The notes beneath the pieces are model-generated. The model was not told where the DNA came from and did not search any database. It saw only the letters and a list, made by a program, of their open reading frames with translations. Shown piece by piece: positions 6,257 through 6,818 of a DNA stretch of 6,818 nt (positions within the stretch are counted from its first letter, which is position 1; every line of letters starts with the position of its first letter). This stretch comes from Bacteroidia bacterium (GTDB lineage: Bacteria > Bacteroidota > Bacteroidia > Cytophagales > Cyclobacteriaceae). The stretch spans positions 1 to 6,818 of the forward strand of contig JAENVX010000231.1 in NCBI GenBank assembly GCA_016650355.1. The letters run 5' to 3'. A program made the position numbers and the translations under genes.

Positions 6257-6818
6257 ATGAAAAATATAAAAACTGCATTATCCCTTTTACTATTGATCAC
6301 TTTGTCATTTGGTGCACTTGCTCAACAAGAGGCGATTGTACTCGCATCGGCAATTGAAACTGATAAAGAAAAAAATACTTCTGACAAATTGGAGGTTAGT
6401 GGCGAAGCACAACGTGTAAATGAAGGAGAAGAGCCACCTACTTTTGTATTATCAGGATCGGTAGATGCTTACTATCACTCTTCTTTTGGCAGCCAAAGCA
6501 AAGCTCCAAATACTTCTTTCGCAAATCTTAATGGTTTTTCACTTGGCATGGTCAACCTGATTGGTGCGTATGATGGCGAAAAAGTCGGGTTCAAGGGTGA
6601 CCTTGTATTTGGACCTAGAGGATTTGACGCTGTGTTTGCCAACACCTACACAGGACAACGAATTGTTAACCAGTTGTATGGCTATCTTAAAGTTGGTGAG
6701 AAGGTAACGCTGAACCTGGGGCAGTTTAATACTTTCTTCGGATATGAAGTCATCTCTCCTACTGGTAATTTCCATTACTCAACTTCATACATGTTCTCAT
6801 GGGGGCCATTCAATCACA
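6257..6818 (+). CDS. OmpL-like outer-membrane beta-barrel porin (3' partial)
   Basis: The frame is open from the ATG to the window edge: 187 codons plus one base. Residues 1-22 (MKNIKTALSL... to GALA, then QQ) are a clear signal peptide. A polar, glutamate-rich linker (about 23-61) follows, then alternating strands begin at FVLSGSVDAYYHSSF (63-77) and continue as LGMVNLIGAYDGEKVGFKGD and LYGYLKVGEKVTLNLGQFNT. The segment FGYEVISPTGNFHYSTSYMF, followed by SWGPFNH, is characteristic of the putative beta-barrel porin-2 (OmpL-like, Bbp2) family of Bacteroidetes. These barrels are often found beside amt genes, which suggests a role in passage of ammonium or small nitrogen solutes through the outer membrane; that role is inferred. 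The remaining barrel lies beyond the window, so intactness cannot be judged. Confidence 0.82.
   Translation, partial: MKNIKTALSLLLLITLSFGALAQQEAIVLASAIETDKEKNTSDKLEVSGEAQRVNEGEEPPTFVLSGSVDAYYHSSFGSQSKAPNTSFANLNGFSLGMVNLIGAYDGEKVGFKGDLVFGPRGFDAVFANTYTGQRIVNQLYGYLKVGEKVTLNLGQFNTFFGYEVISPTGNFHYSTSYMFSWGPFNH

Overview
The window reads as chromosomal DNA from a member of the Bacteroidota, probably of the Cytophagales type. The evidence is an exact Bacteroidetes-type -7 promoter element (TAnnTTTG) just before bshA, no obvious Shine-Dalgarno sequences, bacillithiol synthesis by a BshA of the Bacteroidetes/Bacillus kind, a long-insert S8 protease of a form common in this phylum, and an ammonium transporter followed by an OmpL-like outer-membrane beta-barrel. 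All intact genes are on the + strand.

Layout. 2-82 is the last 26 codons of an unrecognised upstream gene. 141-1283 is bshA, the first enzyme of bacillithiol synthesis. 1284-1614 is a 331-base gap; its first part carries a minus-strand open frame with one hydrophobic segment and no ATG, ending 7 bases from the bshA stop, which looks like the 3' remnant of a convergent gene. 1615-3246 encodes an exported subtilisin-family (S8) protease, followed closely by an exported alpha/beta hydrolase (3282-4016). 4017-4684 is a 668-base gap with two contents: a minus-strand gene remnant spread over three reading frames (about 4455-4091), and a promoter-proximal stretch holding two near-identical GGGT-N8-ACCC dyads plus a weaker third at about 52-base intervals. 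4685-6022 is a complete ammonium transporter (amt). A 234-base spacer with a perfect 7-base inverted repeat leads to a beta-barrel porin whose 3' end lies outside the window (6257-6818).

How the genes relate. The protease and hydrolase could be co-transcribed; both have signal peptides and so act outside the cytoplasm. The transporter and porin are a plausible nitrogen-uptake pair, with the porin in the outer membrane and Amt in the inner membrane; no glnK lies between them. The phased dyads are the best candidate control sites for amt. bshA appears functionally unrelated to the rest. I see no mobile element, CRISPR array, rRNA or tRNA, and no convincing new multi-gene system. The most noteworthy signals are the phased dyads and the two decayed minus-strand remnants.
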